From positions 38,332 to 102,331 of the forward strand of contig JASHPJ010000024.1 of NCBI GenBank assembly GCA_030038195.1: a DNA stretch of 64,000 bases, read 5' to 3'. The translations under genes and the position numbers were made by a program. The notes under the pieces are model-generated. The model was not told where the DNA came from. It did no database searches and saw only the letters and a program-made list of their open reading frames with translations. Origin of the DNA: Acidobacteriaceae bacterium (lineage in GTDB: Bacteria > Acidobacteriota > Terriglobia > Terriglobales > Acidobacteriaceae). Of the stretch, positions 40,484-50,389 are shown piece after piece; the stretch's first letter is position 1; the number at the start of each line of letters is the position of its first letter.

Positions 40484-41353
40484 GTGAGTGATCCGCAAGA
40501 TGCGCGTCTGCGCGTCGCCGCTATCGATTTCCTGAATCCCGCCCCCTTGATGTGGGACTTCGAGCATCCGCCGCTCGACTCGGCCCTGGCCCAGCGCTAT
40601 CGCATCGACCGCATGCTGCCCTCGGAGTGCGCCATGCGGCTTGCTTCAGGCCAGGCCGACATCGGACTCATCCCGATTGCTGCGCTTGCCACCACGCCGC
40701 GCCTGCGCATCCTGCCCGGCTGCACCATCGCCAGCAAAGACCGCGTGCGCTCGCTGCTGCTGGTGCGCCGCGCCAGCCAGCCCATCGCCGCTCTGCGCTC
40801 GATAGCCGCCGATACCGCCAGCCGCACCACCCTCGCTTACGGGCGCATTCTTTTAAGCAGATGGGGTAATCCCGGCGTGCCTTTCATCCCGCTGGCCGCC
40901 GATCTCGACCGCATGCTGGCGCGCGCTGACGCCGCCATTATTATCGGCGACCCCGCGCTGCTGGCGCTCGAAGAGCAGTCCAACCGCGCCGAGCGCACCG
41001 GCGAAGCGCTCGTTTATCACGATCTGGCCCACGAGTGGCGCGCGCGCACCGGTCTTCCCTTCATCTCCGCTGTATGGGGCGTTGCCGGCAGCGGCGCCCT
41101 GGATGAAGGCATTGCCGAGGACGTGATCCGCTCGCGCGACCACGGCCTGACGCATATAGACGCGCTCGCCGCCGAGTGGTCCCGCCGCATCCCGGTCCCA
41201 GAAAGCACCATCCGCGCCTACCTCACCGAGAATATTCACTACGTTCTCGACGAAGAGTGTCTCGAAGGCATGATCGCATTCTTCCGCATGGCCGCTGAAG
41301 CCTCAATCCTGCCGGCGTACAACTTTTCCGTCGGCTCGCTCATGGCGCGATAA
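40484..41353 (+). CDS. mqnA: Menaquinone biosynthesis protein MqnA-like (chorismate dehydratase, futalosine pathway)
   Basis: RVAAIDFLNPAPLMWDFEH, LASGQADIGLIPIAALA, CTIASKDRVRSLLLV, TSRTTLAYGRILL pattern; GTG start. Confidence 0.85.
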   Translation: MSDPQDARLRVAAIDFLNPAPLMWDFEHPPLDSALAQRYRIDRMLPSECAMRLASGQADIGLIPIAALATTPRLRILPGCTIASKDRVRSLLLVRRASQPIAALRSIAADTASRTTLAYGRILLSRWGNPGVPFIPLAADLDRMLARADAAIIIGDPALLALEEQSNRAERTGEALVYHDLAHEWRARTGLPFISAVWGVAGSGALDEGIAEDVIRSRDHGLTHIDALAAEWSRRIPVPESTIRAYLTENIHYVLDEECLEGMIAFFRMAAEASILPAYNFSVGSLMAR

Positions 41354-41393
41354 GAACGCTCCGCATCTCTTCCGCCGCCTGTATGCTTTACCC

Positions 41394-41885
41394 ATGAAGA
41401 CTCTGCTTCGCTCGCTGCTTTACCTGGCGCTCATTGTCTGGCTGGGCGCGGAGATTTTCTTTCCCGTGGTTGCCGCCATCACCTTCACTGCACTGCAGCC
41501 GGACACGCACGCGGCAGGCACCATCGTCGGCCATCTGCTGCGCATCCTCCATGGCATGGGCCTGGCCAGCGGCATCGTCGTCCTGGCGCTGCTGGCGCTG
41601 GCGCCGGCCTGGAACATCTACAAGCCGCGCAACGTGCTCGCGCCCATGGCATTGGTGGTGCTGATGATGGGCTTCACGGTCTTCTCGCAGTACGTCATTC
41701 TTCCGTCGATGGAGCGCGACCGCGCGGCGGCCGGCGGAGCCATCGACGCAAGCGATCCCGCGAATCCCATCACGGCACACTTCAACAAGCTCCACAACCG
41801 CAGCGAGGATGTGGAGCTGGCGATCCTGTTGCTCGGTCTTTCTACCGTCATCTTTGTGGCGCACGCGGAAACAGCGCACGTGTGA
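41394..41885 (+). CDS. DUF4149-like membrane protein
   Basis: 163 aa, four TM helices, LVWLGAEIFFPVVAAITF-like N-terminus, LHNRSEDVELAILLLGL C-terminus. Confidence 0.65.
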   Translation: MKTLLRSLLYLALIVWLGAEIFFPVVAAITFTALQPDTHAAGTIVGHLLRILHGMGLASGIVVLALLALAPAWNIYKPRNVLAPMALVVLMMGFTVFSQYVILPSMERDRAAAGGAIDASDPANPITAHFNKLHNRSEDVELAILLLGLSTVIFVAHAETAHV

Positions 41886-41984
41886 CGCGCAAGGGAGTTA
41901 TGCAATGAGCCGGCTTGAGCGTGTCTCCATGAAGCTGCTCGAAGCACGCACGCTCTCGACCGGATGCGTGATCCTGCGTTTCTG

Positions 41985-42044
41985 TGGGGCTTAAGCCCCA
42001 TCGATTTTGTGCAGCTTGACGCATGTACGGGCTGAAGCCCGTAC
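41985..42044. repeat. Paired hairpins TGGGGCTTAAGCCCCA / GTACGGGCTGAAGCCCGTAC
   Basis: Two palindromes, centres 42 bp apart, upstream of the ychF-like gene; counterpart at 13319..13377. Confidence 0.75.
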
Positions 42045-42154
42045 CCTTCAAACTGACCCACTCCTCCGCTCGGGCTGGCGAGCGCGCATCCTGTATCATC
42101 GTAGAGGCCCATGCACAAAATTGCCCTTGTGCGGCGCCTGAACGGATTCATTGT

Positions 42155-43243
42155 ATGAAGACTGGCATCATCGGCCTGCCGCAGGTGGGCAAGACATCGC
42201 TTTTCAAGATTCTCACCAGGGCCAGGCTCGAACAGCACAGCGGCTACTCCAATCCGCGCGAGGCCCACGTGGGCATTGCCCGCGTTCCCGACAAGCGGCT
42301 CGACAAGCTCTCGGCACTCTACTCGCCGAAGAAAACCACCTACGCCACGGTGGAGTACGTGGACGTGGCCGCCATCGGGCAGGAAGCGCTCAAGGAGACC
42401 GCGTTCCTTGCCAATCTGCGCAATGTAGACGCGCTGATTCACGTATTGCGCGCCTTCGAGGACGAGTCGATTCCACACGTGGGCGCAATCGATCCGCTGC
42501 GCGACGTGAAGAACGTCGAGTTCGACCTGATGGTGAGCGACCTGACCCAGATCGAAAAGCGCATCGAGCGCGTCGAGAAGGACCTGAAGAAGAGCCGCAC
42601 CGCCGATCTCGAACGCGAACACGCATTGCTGCTGCGCTCAAAAGAAGCGCTCGAAAAGGAACAGCCGCTGCGCGAGCTGGAGATGACGCCGGAAGAGAAA
42701 AAGCTCATCAAGGGCTTCATGTTTCTCTCGCAAAAGCCGATTCTGTATGCACTTAATATAAGCGAGAGCACCGCACTCGGCGCCGATCTGGATGCAGCCG
42801 CGCAGAAGTTCAAGCTCGGCGAAATCGCGAAACGGCCCAACGCCGGCGCAACCGCCATCTGCGGCAAAGTGGAGGCTGAGCTGGCCGAGATGGACGACGC
42901 CGAAGCGGCGGATTTCCTTGACAGCTACGGCCTGCATGAAAGCGGCCTGGTGCGCCTCATCCGCAAGAGCTACGAGCTGCTCGGCCTCATCAGTTTTTTT
43001 ACCGCCGGCGAAGACGAGTGCCGCGCGTGGACGGTGCCGCTGGGATCGAAGGCTCCACATGCTGCGGGCGCCATCCATTCCGACCTCGAGCATCACTTCA
43101 TCCGCGCGGAGACCATTCGCTGGGACGCGCTGCTCGAGGCCGGCTCAGAAGCCACAGCCCGCGCCAAAGGCACGCTGCGGCTGGAAGGCAAGGAGTACGT
43201 GGTGCAGGACGGCGACGTGATGCATATTCGCCACAGCGGGTGA
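42155..43243 (+). CDS. ychF: YchF-like/Obg-family GTPase (divergent), DUF933 C-terminus
   Basis: MKTGIIGLPQVGKTSLFKIL; LNISES; FFTAGEDECRAWTVPLGSKAPHAAGAIHSDLEHHFIRAETI; EGKEYVVQDGDVMHIRH. Confidence 0.9.
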   Translation: MKTGIIGLPQVGKTSLFKILTRARLEQHSGYSNPREAHVGIARVPDKRLDKLSALYSPKKTTYATVEYVDVAAIGQEALKETAFLANLRNVDALIHVLRAFEDESIPHVGAIDPLRDVKNVEFDLMVSDLTQIEKRIERVEKDLKKSRTADLEREHALLLRSKEALEKEQPLRELEMTPEEKKLIKGFMFLSQKPILYALNISESTALGADLDAAAQKFKLGEIAKRPNAGATAICGKVEAELAEMDDAEAADFLDSYGLHESGLVRLIRKSYELLGLISFFTAGEDECRAWTVPLGSKAPHAAGAIHSDLEHHFIRAETIRWDALLEAGSEATARAKGTLRLEGKEYVVQDGDVMHIRHSG

Positions 43244-43330
43244 AAGGCAGCTATTGGCTTCCAGCTACCAACCGCTGGCTCGATCGTGCTGTTCGTTGCT
43301 TCTGTATTTTTATCGACTTTTGTTTCTCTC

Positions 43331-44056
43331 ATGCTGAAACTTTCACTCCTGCTCGGCGCCATTGCCGCGCTGGCCGACGTGGCCGGTGGGCTGGTGCTGG
43401 TGCGCGCCCGCGGCATCGAGCGCTACCTGCGCTATTTTGTCGCGCTCGGCGCGGGCTTCCTGATGGCCACGGCGGTGCTCGAAATGGCGCCCGAGAGCCT
43501 GCGCGTGAGCCCAAGGCTGGGCCCGGTGCTGATCATGGCCGGCTACTGCGCGGTACACCTGCTGGAGCATACCATCAACGCGCATTTCCACTTCGGCGAA
43601 GAGACGCACGCGCACGAGTTCGTCTCCGGGCACACCGTCTATTCCGTGCTCAGCGGGCTCAGCGTGCACGCGCTCTTTGACGGCGTGGCCATCGGCTCGG
43701 GGTTCGTTGTATCGAGCTGGCTGGGATGGCTGATCTTTCTCGCCATCCTGCTGCACAAGATGCCGGAAGGCTTCACCATGGCCTCAGTCATGCTGGCCAG
43801 CGGACGCAGTCGCTCGATGGCGTTCTACTCGGCCGTAGTTTTGGCCGCGGCCACGCTGGCTGGAGTCCTGGTCATCGAGCTTGTGCCGCAGTGGCTGCCC
43901 TACGGGCTACCCGTCTCAGCCGGCGTGGCGCTCTATGTGGCTGCAACCGACCTGGTACCGGAAGTAAATCGCGAGCCGGGGATTCGTATGGCGCTGGTCT
44001 TTTTCGCCGGTGTCGCGGGGTTTCTCATACTGCGAATGGTTTTGCCGGCGCTGTGA
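43331..44056 (+). CDS. ZIP family metal transporter
   Basis: ALGAGFLMATAVLEMAPES, VHALFDGVAIGSGF, ILLHKMPEGFTMASVM. Confidence 0.88.
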   Translation: MLKLSLLLGAIAALADVAGGLVLVRARGIERYLRYFVALGAGFLMATAVLEMAPESLRVSPRLGPVLIMAGYCAVHLLEHTINAHFHFGEETHAHEFVSGHTVYSVLSGLSVHALFDGVAIGSGFVVSSWLGWLIFLAILLHKMPEGFTMASVMLASGRSRSMAFYSAVVLAAATLAGVLVIELVPQWLPYGLPVSAGVALYVAATDLVPEVNREPGIRMALVFFAGVAGFLILRMVLPAL

Positions 44057-44061
44057 GGCTC

Positions 44062-44115
44062 GCATTTCCCATCCATTCGCCGTCCGCCGCGGCGGACGGC
44101 GAATGGATGGGGCAC
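44062..44115. repeat. GTGCCCC...GCAC hairpin element, copy 3 (44-bp perfect palindrome)
   Basis: 44068..44111 CCCATCCATTCGCCGTCCGCCG|CGGCGGACGGCGAATGGATGGG perfect, flanked by GCATTT / GCAC. Confidence 0.85.
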
Positions 44116-44150
44116 GGAAGGGTTGTGCTTTTTCAGGATATGCGGAAAAT

Positions 44151-44321
44151 CTAATGTGGTGAATCAAGAAGTTCGTAGCATAAGTCAAGGCCCCGAACCG
44201 CAGGTTCCGCCACGGCGGATCTTCGACCTTCGACTCCGCAAGCCGCAAAAAACGCGGCTTGCTACGCTCAGGATGACAGCGTATTTATTGGTGATACGAA
44301 CTTCAAGACTCAGGACACTAG
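44151..44321. repeat. Family 1 MITE-like element, copy E (complete, 171 bp)
   Basis: TIRs CTAATGTGGTGAATCAAGAAGTTCGTA / CTAGTGTCCTGAGTCTTGAAGTTCGTA; internal hairpin GCAAGCCGC-AAAAAAC-GCGGCTTGC. Confidence 0.8.
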
Positions 44322-45127
44322 CGGCCAAGTCCCACGCCGAGCACAGTGGAGCGGCGGAAGCCATATTTGCCACGGTAGAGCCTGGCTAGCAGGCGGCCGT
44401 AGTCGATGGCGACGCGCATGTTGGCCTTGCTGGCTCCGCGGAAGCGGCTGCCAAAGACAAACGGCACCTCTTCCACCGAGCCGAGCCGGGCGCGCACCAG
44501 GATCTCCAGCAGCAGCTTGAAGCCGGTCCGCTGGAATTCGATTCCCTCCACGCACCGGCGCCGGACCATGAAAAACCCCGACATCGGGTCTTTGGCCCGC
44601 AGACGCCTGCGCTGCAGCGGCCACGTGGCCCACACTGCCGCAGTAGAAAGCAGCCTGCGCATCGGATTCCATCCGCCCAGGTCGCCGCCCGGCGTGTAGC
44701 GGCTGCCGATGGCCAGGTCGCGCCCCGCCGCCACTGCGTTGTAGAGCTGCGGCAACAACTCCGGTGGATGCTGCAGGTCGGCGTCCATCACGCCCAGCAC
44801 ATCGGCGCTGGTGTTGCGCCAGCCATCCAGCACGGCGCCGGACAGCCCGCGCTCGCCCTTGCGCACGATCAGCCGCACCCGCGCGTCTTCCCGCGCGATG
44901 GCGGAAACCGCGTCGCCGGTGCCGTCTGGGCTGTCGTCGTCCACCACGACGATCTCGTAGGGAATGCCCTGCGGGTCGAGCACCGAGCGGATGTGGCGCA
45001 GCAGTCCGCCGATGTTGCCCGCCTCGCACAGCGTGGGAATCACCAGCACAAGTTTGAGCGGCGCGCACGCCTCCACGCTTCGCGCATCTGCGTGGGTCGG
45101 GAGCGGCGCTGTCGTGGGCACATCCAT
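44318..45127 (-). CDS. Glycosyltransferase family 2 (polyprenol-phosphate mannose/glucose synthase-like)
   Basis: KLVLVIPTLCEAGNIGGLLRHI, EIVVVDDDSPDGTGDAV, VLGVMDADLQHPPELLPQL, GSRYTPGGDLGGWN. Confidence 0.93.
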   Translation of the reverse strand: MDVPTTAPLPTHADARSVEACAPLKLVLVIPTLCEAGNIGGLLRHIRSVLDPQGIPYEIVVVDDDSPDGTGDAVSAIAREDARVRLIVRKGERGLSGAVLDGWRNTSADVLGVMDADLQHPPELLPQLYNAVAAGRDLAIGSRYTPGGDLGGWNPMRRLLSTAAVWATWPLQRRRLRAKDPMSGFFMVRRRCVEGIEFQRTGFKLLLEILVRARLGSVEEVPFVFGSRFRGASKANMRVAIDYGRLLARLYRGKYGFRRSTVLGVGLGR

Positions 45128-45319
45128 GGGAAGGCAGGTTCATTCTAGCGCCGCTCGACGCCGCTTGAATATGCCTTATTGGCGTCCTGCAGCGCGTCTG
45201 CGCTTCTCGCCACCAAGCCAATTCCCTTCTTCCACGGCCCCTCTGCCCATGCATTTTGCAGGTTGAGCCGGAATCCGAGAGAATGGAAGAGATATCCCGC
45301 GCCGGCTGGAGACCGGGCC

Positions 45320-46726
45320 ATGCTCAACCTTTCCCAGCGACTGATTCTCGGCTGCGCGCTACTGGCCTGCCTGGCCGCGGCGCTGCTGATCGCGGCGCAC
45401 AAAACCCTTGCCGCCGCCGGGCTTTCTACGCCGGCTTATGGCTTTTTCGCCGCCTTTGTGCTGGTCGAAATCGGCCTTGTCTTCCTTGTTCTGCGGCCTA
45501 TCCGGCAGGTGGCGCGCGACGCGCGCAAGATCGCACAGGGCAACCTGGAACACCGCGTGGAGTGGAGCAGCCGCGACGACTTCGGCGTGATTGCCAGCGA
45601 GCTGAACCGCATTGCGGTGCGCCTGCGCGAGCTGCGCGACACCGAGGCCGGCCGCCGCCAGATGGAGTTCCAGCTCTCCGACGCGGTTCTGCAATCCATC
45701 TTCGAGCCCATCATTGTCACCGACGCCAAGGGCCACATTCTCAAGGTCAACCAGTCGGCGGCCGAGCTGCTGGGCGAGGCTGCCACCGACCGCATGGCCC
45801 TGGCAAACACACCCGGCGGCGACAAGATCCTCAGCGCCATTCGCGACGCCGTCTCCATGCAGAAGGCCGTGGCCACTGAGGACGAGGCATCCATGCTGCC
45901 CATGCGCATCGGCCAGAAGGAGCGCAGCTACCGCCTGCGCACCACGCCCATGCGCGACTCCGACGGCCGCCTGCTGGGCACGGTGACCACGCTCGAAGAC
46001 GTCACCAGCCTGCAGGACACCGACCGCTTCAAGACCCAGTTCATCACTGTGGCCAGCCGCAAGCTGCGCGATCCGCTGCTGCTGCTGCGCCGCGGCCTCT
46101 ACGCCATCGGGCAGGGCTACGGCGGCGAGCTGCTGCCGCTGCAGGCCGAGCTTATCGCCAAAGCCACCAGCGAGGCTGAAGAGCTGAACGACCTGATGAG
46201 CGACCTGATCGAAGTGGCGGAGCTTGATACCGGCAAGCGCGCGCTGAAGCTCGAAAAGCTGCGGCCTGCGCAGGCGCTTACCGAGGCGCGCGACCGCTTT
46301 TACGAGGAAGCCGCCGAAAAGCACGTCCGGCTCGAGGTCAGCGCTTACCCCGATCTAACCCCGGTGAAAGCAGACAAGCGCGCCTTGCGCTCCATCCTCG
46401 ACAACCTGCTTTCGAACGCCCTGCGCTACACGCCGCGCGACGGCGAGATTCTGCTGGCGGCCGAAGAGATCAAGGACTATGTGCAGTTCACCGTGCGCGA
46501 CACGGGCCGCGGCATCGAGGCCGAACGCCTGAGCACCATCTTCGACCGCCTGAGCACATTCTCAGAAAAAGGAACCGGACTGGGCCTGGCGCTGGTGAGG
46601 CGGCTGGTCGAGTCGCTGGGCGGCCAGATTGCCGTGGAGAGCCGGCTGGGGCACGGAGCCACGTTCCGCTTTACGCTTCCGGTGGCCGTAGTGGAAGAAG
46701 TCCGCCACCCGGTCGAGGTGGGTTAG
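45320..46726 (+). CDS. Histidine kinase-like protein (HAMP-PAS-HisKA-HATPase), H-box His absent
   Basis: TM region, PIRQVARDARKIAQGNLEHRV HAMP, PAS-like domain, H-box ASRKLRDPL, N-box DNLLSNALRYTP, DTGRGIE, GTGLGLALVRRLVESLGG. Confidence 0.92.
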   Translation: MLNLSQRLILGCALLACLAAALLIAAHKTLAAAGLSTPAYGFFAAFVLVEIGLVFLVLRPIRQVARDARKIAQGNLEHRVEWSSRDDFGVIASELNRIAVRLRELRDTEAGRRQMEFQLSDAVLQSIFEPIIVTDAKGHILKVNQSAAELLGEAATDRMALANTPGGDKILSAIRDAVSMQKAVATEDEASMLPMRIGQKERSYRLRTTPMRDSDGRLLGTVTTLEDVTSLQDTDRFKTQFITVASRKLRDPLLLLRRGLYAIGQGYGGELLPLQAELIAKATSEAEELNDLMSDLIEVAELDTGKRALKLEKLRPAQALTEARDRFYEEAAEKHVRLEVSAYPDLTPVKADKRALRSILDNLLSNALRYTPRDGEILLAAEEIKDYVQFTVRDTGRGIEAERLSTIFDRLSTFSEKGTGLGLALVRRLVESLGGQIAVESRLGHGATFRFTLPVAVVEEVRHPVEVG

Positions 46727-46729
46727 CGC

Positions 46730-47857
46730 ATGGCCGAGCTGCACATCGAGAAACAACCGGAGCCGGCCAAGCTGCGCGTCTACCTGGGCGCCGCGCCGGG
46801 CGTAGGCAAGACCTATCACATGCTGGACGACGCCTACCTCATGCGCAACCAGCAGAACGTCGATGTAGTCATCGGCCTGGTGGAAGCCCATGGCCGCCAG
46901 GAGACCGCCGACCGCATCCGCGACCTGGAGCAGATTCCACTCAAGGAGATTCCCTATCGCGGTGTCGTCTTCAAAGAGATGGATGTGGACGCGATCATCG
47001 CGCGGCGTCCACACACCGTGATCGTGGATGAGCTGGCGCACACCAACGTGCCCGGCAGCAAGAACCGCAAGCGCTATGAAGATGTGCTGGAGCTGCTCGA
47101 CGCGGGCATCAACGTGATGACCGCCGTCAACATCCAGCACATGGAGACGCTCAACGACGCGGTCAGCCGCTCGGCCAATACCACCATCCGCGAGACGGTT
47201 CCCGACAGCTTTCTCAAGCGCGCCGACGAAGTGGTGAACGTGGATGTCACGGTTGACGAGCTGCGCACGCGTCTCAGGCAGGGCAAGATCTACGCACCGG
47301 AAAAGGTGGAGCAGTCACTGGCCAACTTCTTCCGCAAGGGCAACCTGAACATGCTGCGCGAGCTGGCCCTGCGCACCACCGCGGAGCAGGTGAGCAACCG
47401 CGCCTCAGAGTATCGCCGCACCCAGGGCCTGGAGCAGGCGCCTATTCCGGAAAAAGTGATGGTCTGCCTGAGCGAGCGCCCCGGCACCGAGCGGCTGCTG
47501 CGGGTGGGCGCGCGCATCGCCGGCCGCCTGGCCACCAACTGGTACGCCGTCCACGTGGCGCGCCCTGACGACAAGGGCCACAACAACCCCGAAGCCTTTC
47601 AGCGCGTCGAGGAGTACAAGCGCATGGCCCGCGACCTGGGCGCCAAGGTGGTCTCGCTTACGGACCGCAACGTCTCTGACGCGCTCATCCGCTTTGCGCA
47701 GCAGGAGAATATCTCCCACGTGGTCTTCGGCCAGCCGGTGCGCTCGCGGCTCGACATCCTGCTGCGCGGCTCGGTGCTCAATCGCTTTCTGGCTGAAGTA
47801 CGCGACGTGACCGTGCAGGTGGTGCCGATGCAAAAGCCGCTGCGCGGCCGGGCGTGA
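46730..47857 (+). CDS. Stand-alone KdpD sensor domain + universal stress (Usp) domain
   Basis: LRVYLGAAPGVGKTYHMLDDA, DVVIGLVEAHGR, VDELAHTNVPGSKNRKRYEDVLELLDAGINVMTAVNIQHMETLND; Usp-like C-terminus; no kinase domain in ORF. Confidence 0.92.
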   Translation: MAELHIEKQPEPAKLRVYLGAAPGVGKTYHMLDDAYLMRNQQNVDVVIGLVEAHGRQETADRIRDLEQIPLKEIPYRGVVFKEMDVDAIIARRPHTVIVDELAHTNVPGSKNRKRYEDVLELLDAGINVMTAVNIQHMETLNDAVSRSANTTIRETVPDSFLKRADEVVNVDVTVDELRTRLRQGKIYAPEKVEQSLANFFRKGNLNMLRELALRTTAEQVSNRASEYRRTQGLEQAPIPEKVMVCLSERPGTERLLRVGARIAGRLATNWYAVHVARPDDKGHNNPEAFQRVEEYKRMARDLGAKVVSLTDRNVSDALIRFAQQENISHVVFGQPVRSRLDILLRGSVLNRFLAEVRDVTVQVVPMQKPLRGRA

Positions 47858-48027
47858 CGGCTGCGCTCGGGTTGACGCCGCGAAGAGGCAACGCTGTACT
47901 ATCGAAATCGTTGCCCGCCGCACGCCAGGAAAGTCCTGATTCAGTTATGCATTAGGCTGTATCGATGATATAGCCGGTTGACCGATGGGCAAAATTGCTG
48001 AGTTTCCCCGAGGGTTGGTGCAGCACG

Positions 48028-48153
48028 AGGCGAACCGCAGGTCCCGCCACGGCGGATCTTCGACCTTCGACTCTGTTTGGCCGAAAAACCGGCCAAACAT
48101 CGCTCAGGATGACAGCAGTATTTATGTTGCGAACTTCAGTTACAGGACACTAG
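48028..48153. repeat. Family 1 element, copy F (left boundary uncertain)
   Basis: CGAACCGCAGG...GGCGGATCTTCGACCTTCGACTC-[hairpin TGTTTGGCCG-AAAAAC-CGGCCAAACA]-TCGCTCAGGATGACAGCAGTATTTATGTTGCGAACTTCAGTTACAGGACACTAG. Confidence 0.7.
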
Positions 48154-48179
48154 AGCTTCTCTCGAGGAAATTGTTCATC

Positions 48180-50279
48180 TTGAAAAACCACGGCTCTCCA
48201 TATAAAGCGATCAAGGGCAGCCGGAAGATTCCGGCGCTGGCGGCGATTGCATGGTTTGCGACGATGCAGGCTTTTTCCGCGGCGGCGCAGGAAAAAACGG
48301 CGCCCCCTGTTGTCATCGCCGTCTCGCCCACCGGCAGCGACAGTGCATCCGGCGCGCCCGGCCATCCCTTTCGAACCCTGGAACGCGCACAGCAGGCCGT
48401 CCGCGCGGTCAACGCCGATCACGATGTAACGGTCGAGCTCGCCGATGGCGTCTATCGGCTGGCCAAGCCGCTCATCTTCACCGCGCAGGACGGCGGCCGG
48501 AACGATCGCCACGTGACGTGGACCGCGGCGCAGGGTGCTCACCCGGTCGTCTCCGGGGCAATCCCCGTTACCGGATGGAAGCTCTACGACCAGGCGCGCT
48601 CTCTCTACGCAGCCGACATACCCGCCGGCCTCGACGCGCGCCAGCTCTGGGTAAATGGCCATCTAGCTCCGCGCGCCTCCATTGAAATCAAGCGCTCCGA
48701 TGTGTCGTTTACTGCGCAGGGCATTGTGCTCAACGATCCGCGCTACGACTTCCTCGCCAAGCTTCCTGACCAGAACCGCATGGAGATCAACGCGACGGGT
48801 TTCTTTACCAGGCGCATCTCGCCGGTTGAAAAAATCGACGATCAGAGCGGGAACCTCACGCTCGTCATGCAGCAACCCGCGTGGAACAACAACCTCTGGG
48901 GCTATGACACGATTACCAAACCCTTCGGTCCGCAATACGCGCAGCTCTTTCTCTCCAACTCGCTCGCGTTTCTCACCCAGCCGGGGCAATGGTATCTCGA
49001 CCCGAAACAAGGCAGGCTCTACCTGCGACTGCCCGCCGGCTCGCCGATCGACCAGCTTGACGTAGAACTGCCGCGCCTTACGGTGCTCATGGCTATCGGC
49101 AACAGCCTCGATGCTCCCGTCCACGATCTCATCTTCCGTGGCATCCGCTTTTCGCACACAAGCTGGCTGGGGCCGTCGACCAACGAAGGTTATGCGAGCC
49201 AGCAGAGCGGCTCCTATCTTGCCGGGCGCGCGCCGCTCTATCCGGCCGACGCACTCACCTCCTGCGCGCAGGGCTGCCCGGCCTTCGAGTCGATGCGCAA
49301 CCTGTGGAGCCAGGCTCCGGCGTCGATCCAGGTAGCTGCGGCAAACAGGATCACTTTCGATCAGGATGTCTTTGCGCATCTCGGCCAGTACGCCCTCGGC
49401 ATCGGCAACGACGCGGACGCCAACTTTACCGGCGCGGGCCTGGGCACCAGCGATATCCGCGTCACGCGCTGCGTGTTTACTGACCTGGCCGGCGGCGCGG
49501 TGCTGGCCGGCGGCGTACGCCGCGATGCACATCATCCCTCCGATCCGCGCATGATCAACCGTCAGTTGCTGATCGAGAACAACCGCATCCAATCCGTCAG
49601 TAAAGACTATCTCGATAACAGCGCCATTCTCTCCACTTACGTTACCGGCGCCCTGATTCTGCACAACGACATTTCGGACGTACCCTACGACGCCATCGAC
49701 ATCGGCTACGGCTGGGGCTACGAGGACCCCGGCGGCAACGCCAACTACCGTGTCTTTATGCACGGCTACGACTTCAAGGACAATCCGGTCTACGAAACGC
49801 CCACTACGCATCGCGACGTGGTCGTCGCCTGGAACCGCATTCATGGCGCCAAGAAGCTTTTCCACGATGGCGGCGCCATCTACAACCTCTCCGCCGGTCC
49901 CGGCACGCTGATCACCGAAAACTACATCTTCGACAACAACCAGCGCATTGCGCTCTATCTCGACGAGGGCTCGCGTTTCATCACCGTGCGCAAAAACGTC
50001 GTGGACGACCCAGGCGGGGAGTGGCTCAACGTCAACACAGTGCACCACGCCTTCCCGCTGCGCATCACGGTGGACAACACCGCTGAGGACAACTGGCACA
50101 ACGGCACCAGGATCGGCGGGATGTGGACCAACTACGAAAACGACCTCATCCTCGACGATCACCTGGTTCAGAACAACGACTGGCCGGCCGAGGCCGTCGC
50201 TATCATGAAGAACGCAGGTATCGAGCCCTCCGCCGGTCCCGTCGAGTACGGCGACGCGAAGGTCGATGCCGCGCCCTGA
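48180..50279 (+). CDS. Secreted right-handed parallel beta-helix protein (putative glycoside hydrolase)
   Basis: VSPTGSDSASGAPGHPFRTLERAQQAVRAVN start module; parallel beta-helix repeats (LLIENNRIQSVSKDYLDNSAILSTYVTGALILHNDISDVPYDAIDIGYGW). Proposed TTG start 48180 after GAGGAAA. Confidence 0.82.
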   Translation: MKNHGSPYKAIKGSRKIPALAAIAWFATMQAFSAAAQEKTAPPVVIAVSPTGSDSASGAPGHPFRTLERAQQAVRAVNADHDVTVELADGVYRLAKPLIFTAQDGGRNDRHVTWTAAQGAHPVVSGAIPVTGWKLYDQARSLYAADIPAGLDARQLWVNGHLAPRASIEIKRSDVSFTAQGIVLNDPRYDFLAKLPDQNRMEINATGFFTRRISPVEKIDDQSGNLTLVMQQPAWNNNLWGYDTITKPFGPQYAQLFLSNSLAFLTQPGQWYLDPKQGRLYLRLPAGSPIDQLDVELPRLTVLMAIGNSLDAPVHDLIFRGIRFSHTSWLGPSTNEGYASQQSGSYLAGRAPLYPADALTSCAQGCPAFESMRNLWSQAPASIQVAAANRITFDQDVFAHLGQYALGIGNDADANFTGAGLGTSDIRVTRCVFTDLAGGAVLAGGVRRDAHHPSDPRMINRQLLIENNRIQSVSKDYLDNSAILSTYVTGALILHNDISDVPYDAIDIGYGWGYEDPGGNANYRVFMHGYDFKDNPVYETPTTHRDVVVAWNRIHGAKKLFHDGGAIYNLSAGPGTLITENYIFDNNQRIALYLDEGSRFITVRKNVVDDPGGEWLNVNTVHHAFPLRITVDNTAEDNWHNGTRIGGMWTNYENDLILDDHLVQNNDWPAEAVAIMKNAGIEPSAGPVEYGDAKVDAAP

Positions 50280-50389
50280 AATCGATTTCCTGCGCCGTTG
50301 CTCCCCATGTGGATTCGAGCCGCCGCTCCCGCGCAAGACGTGATAGCCTGTCTGCGTTTCAAAATCGCGGTGGCGATGGTATCCATAAC

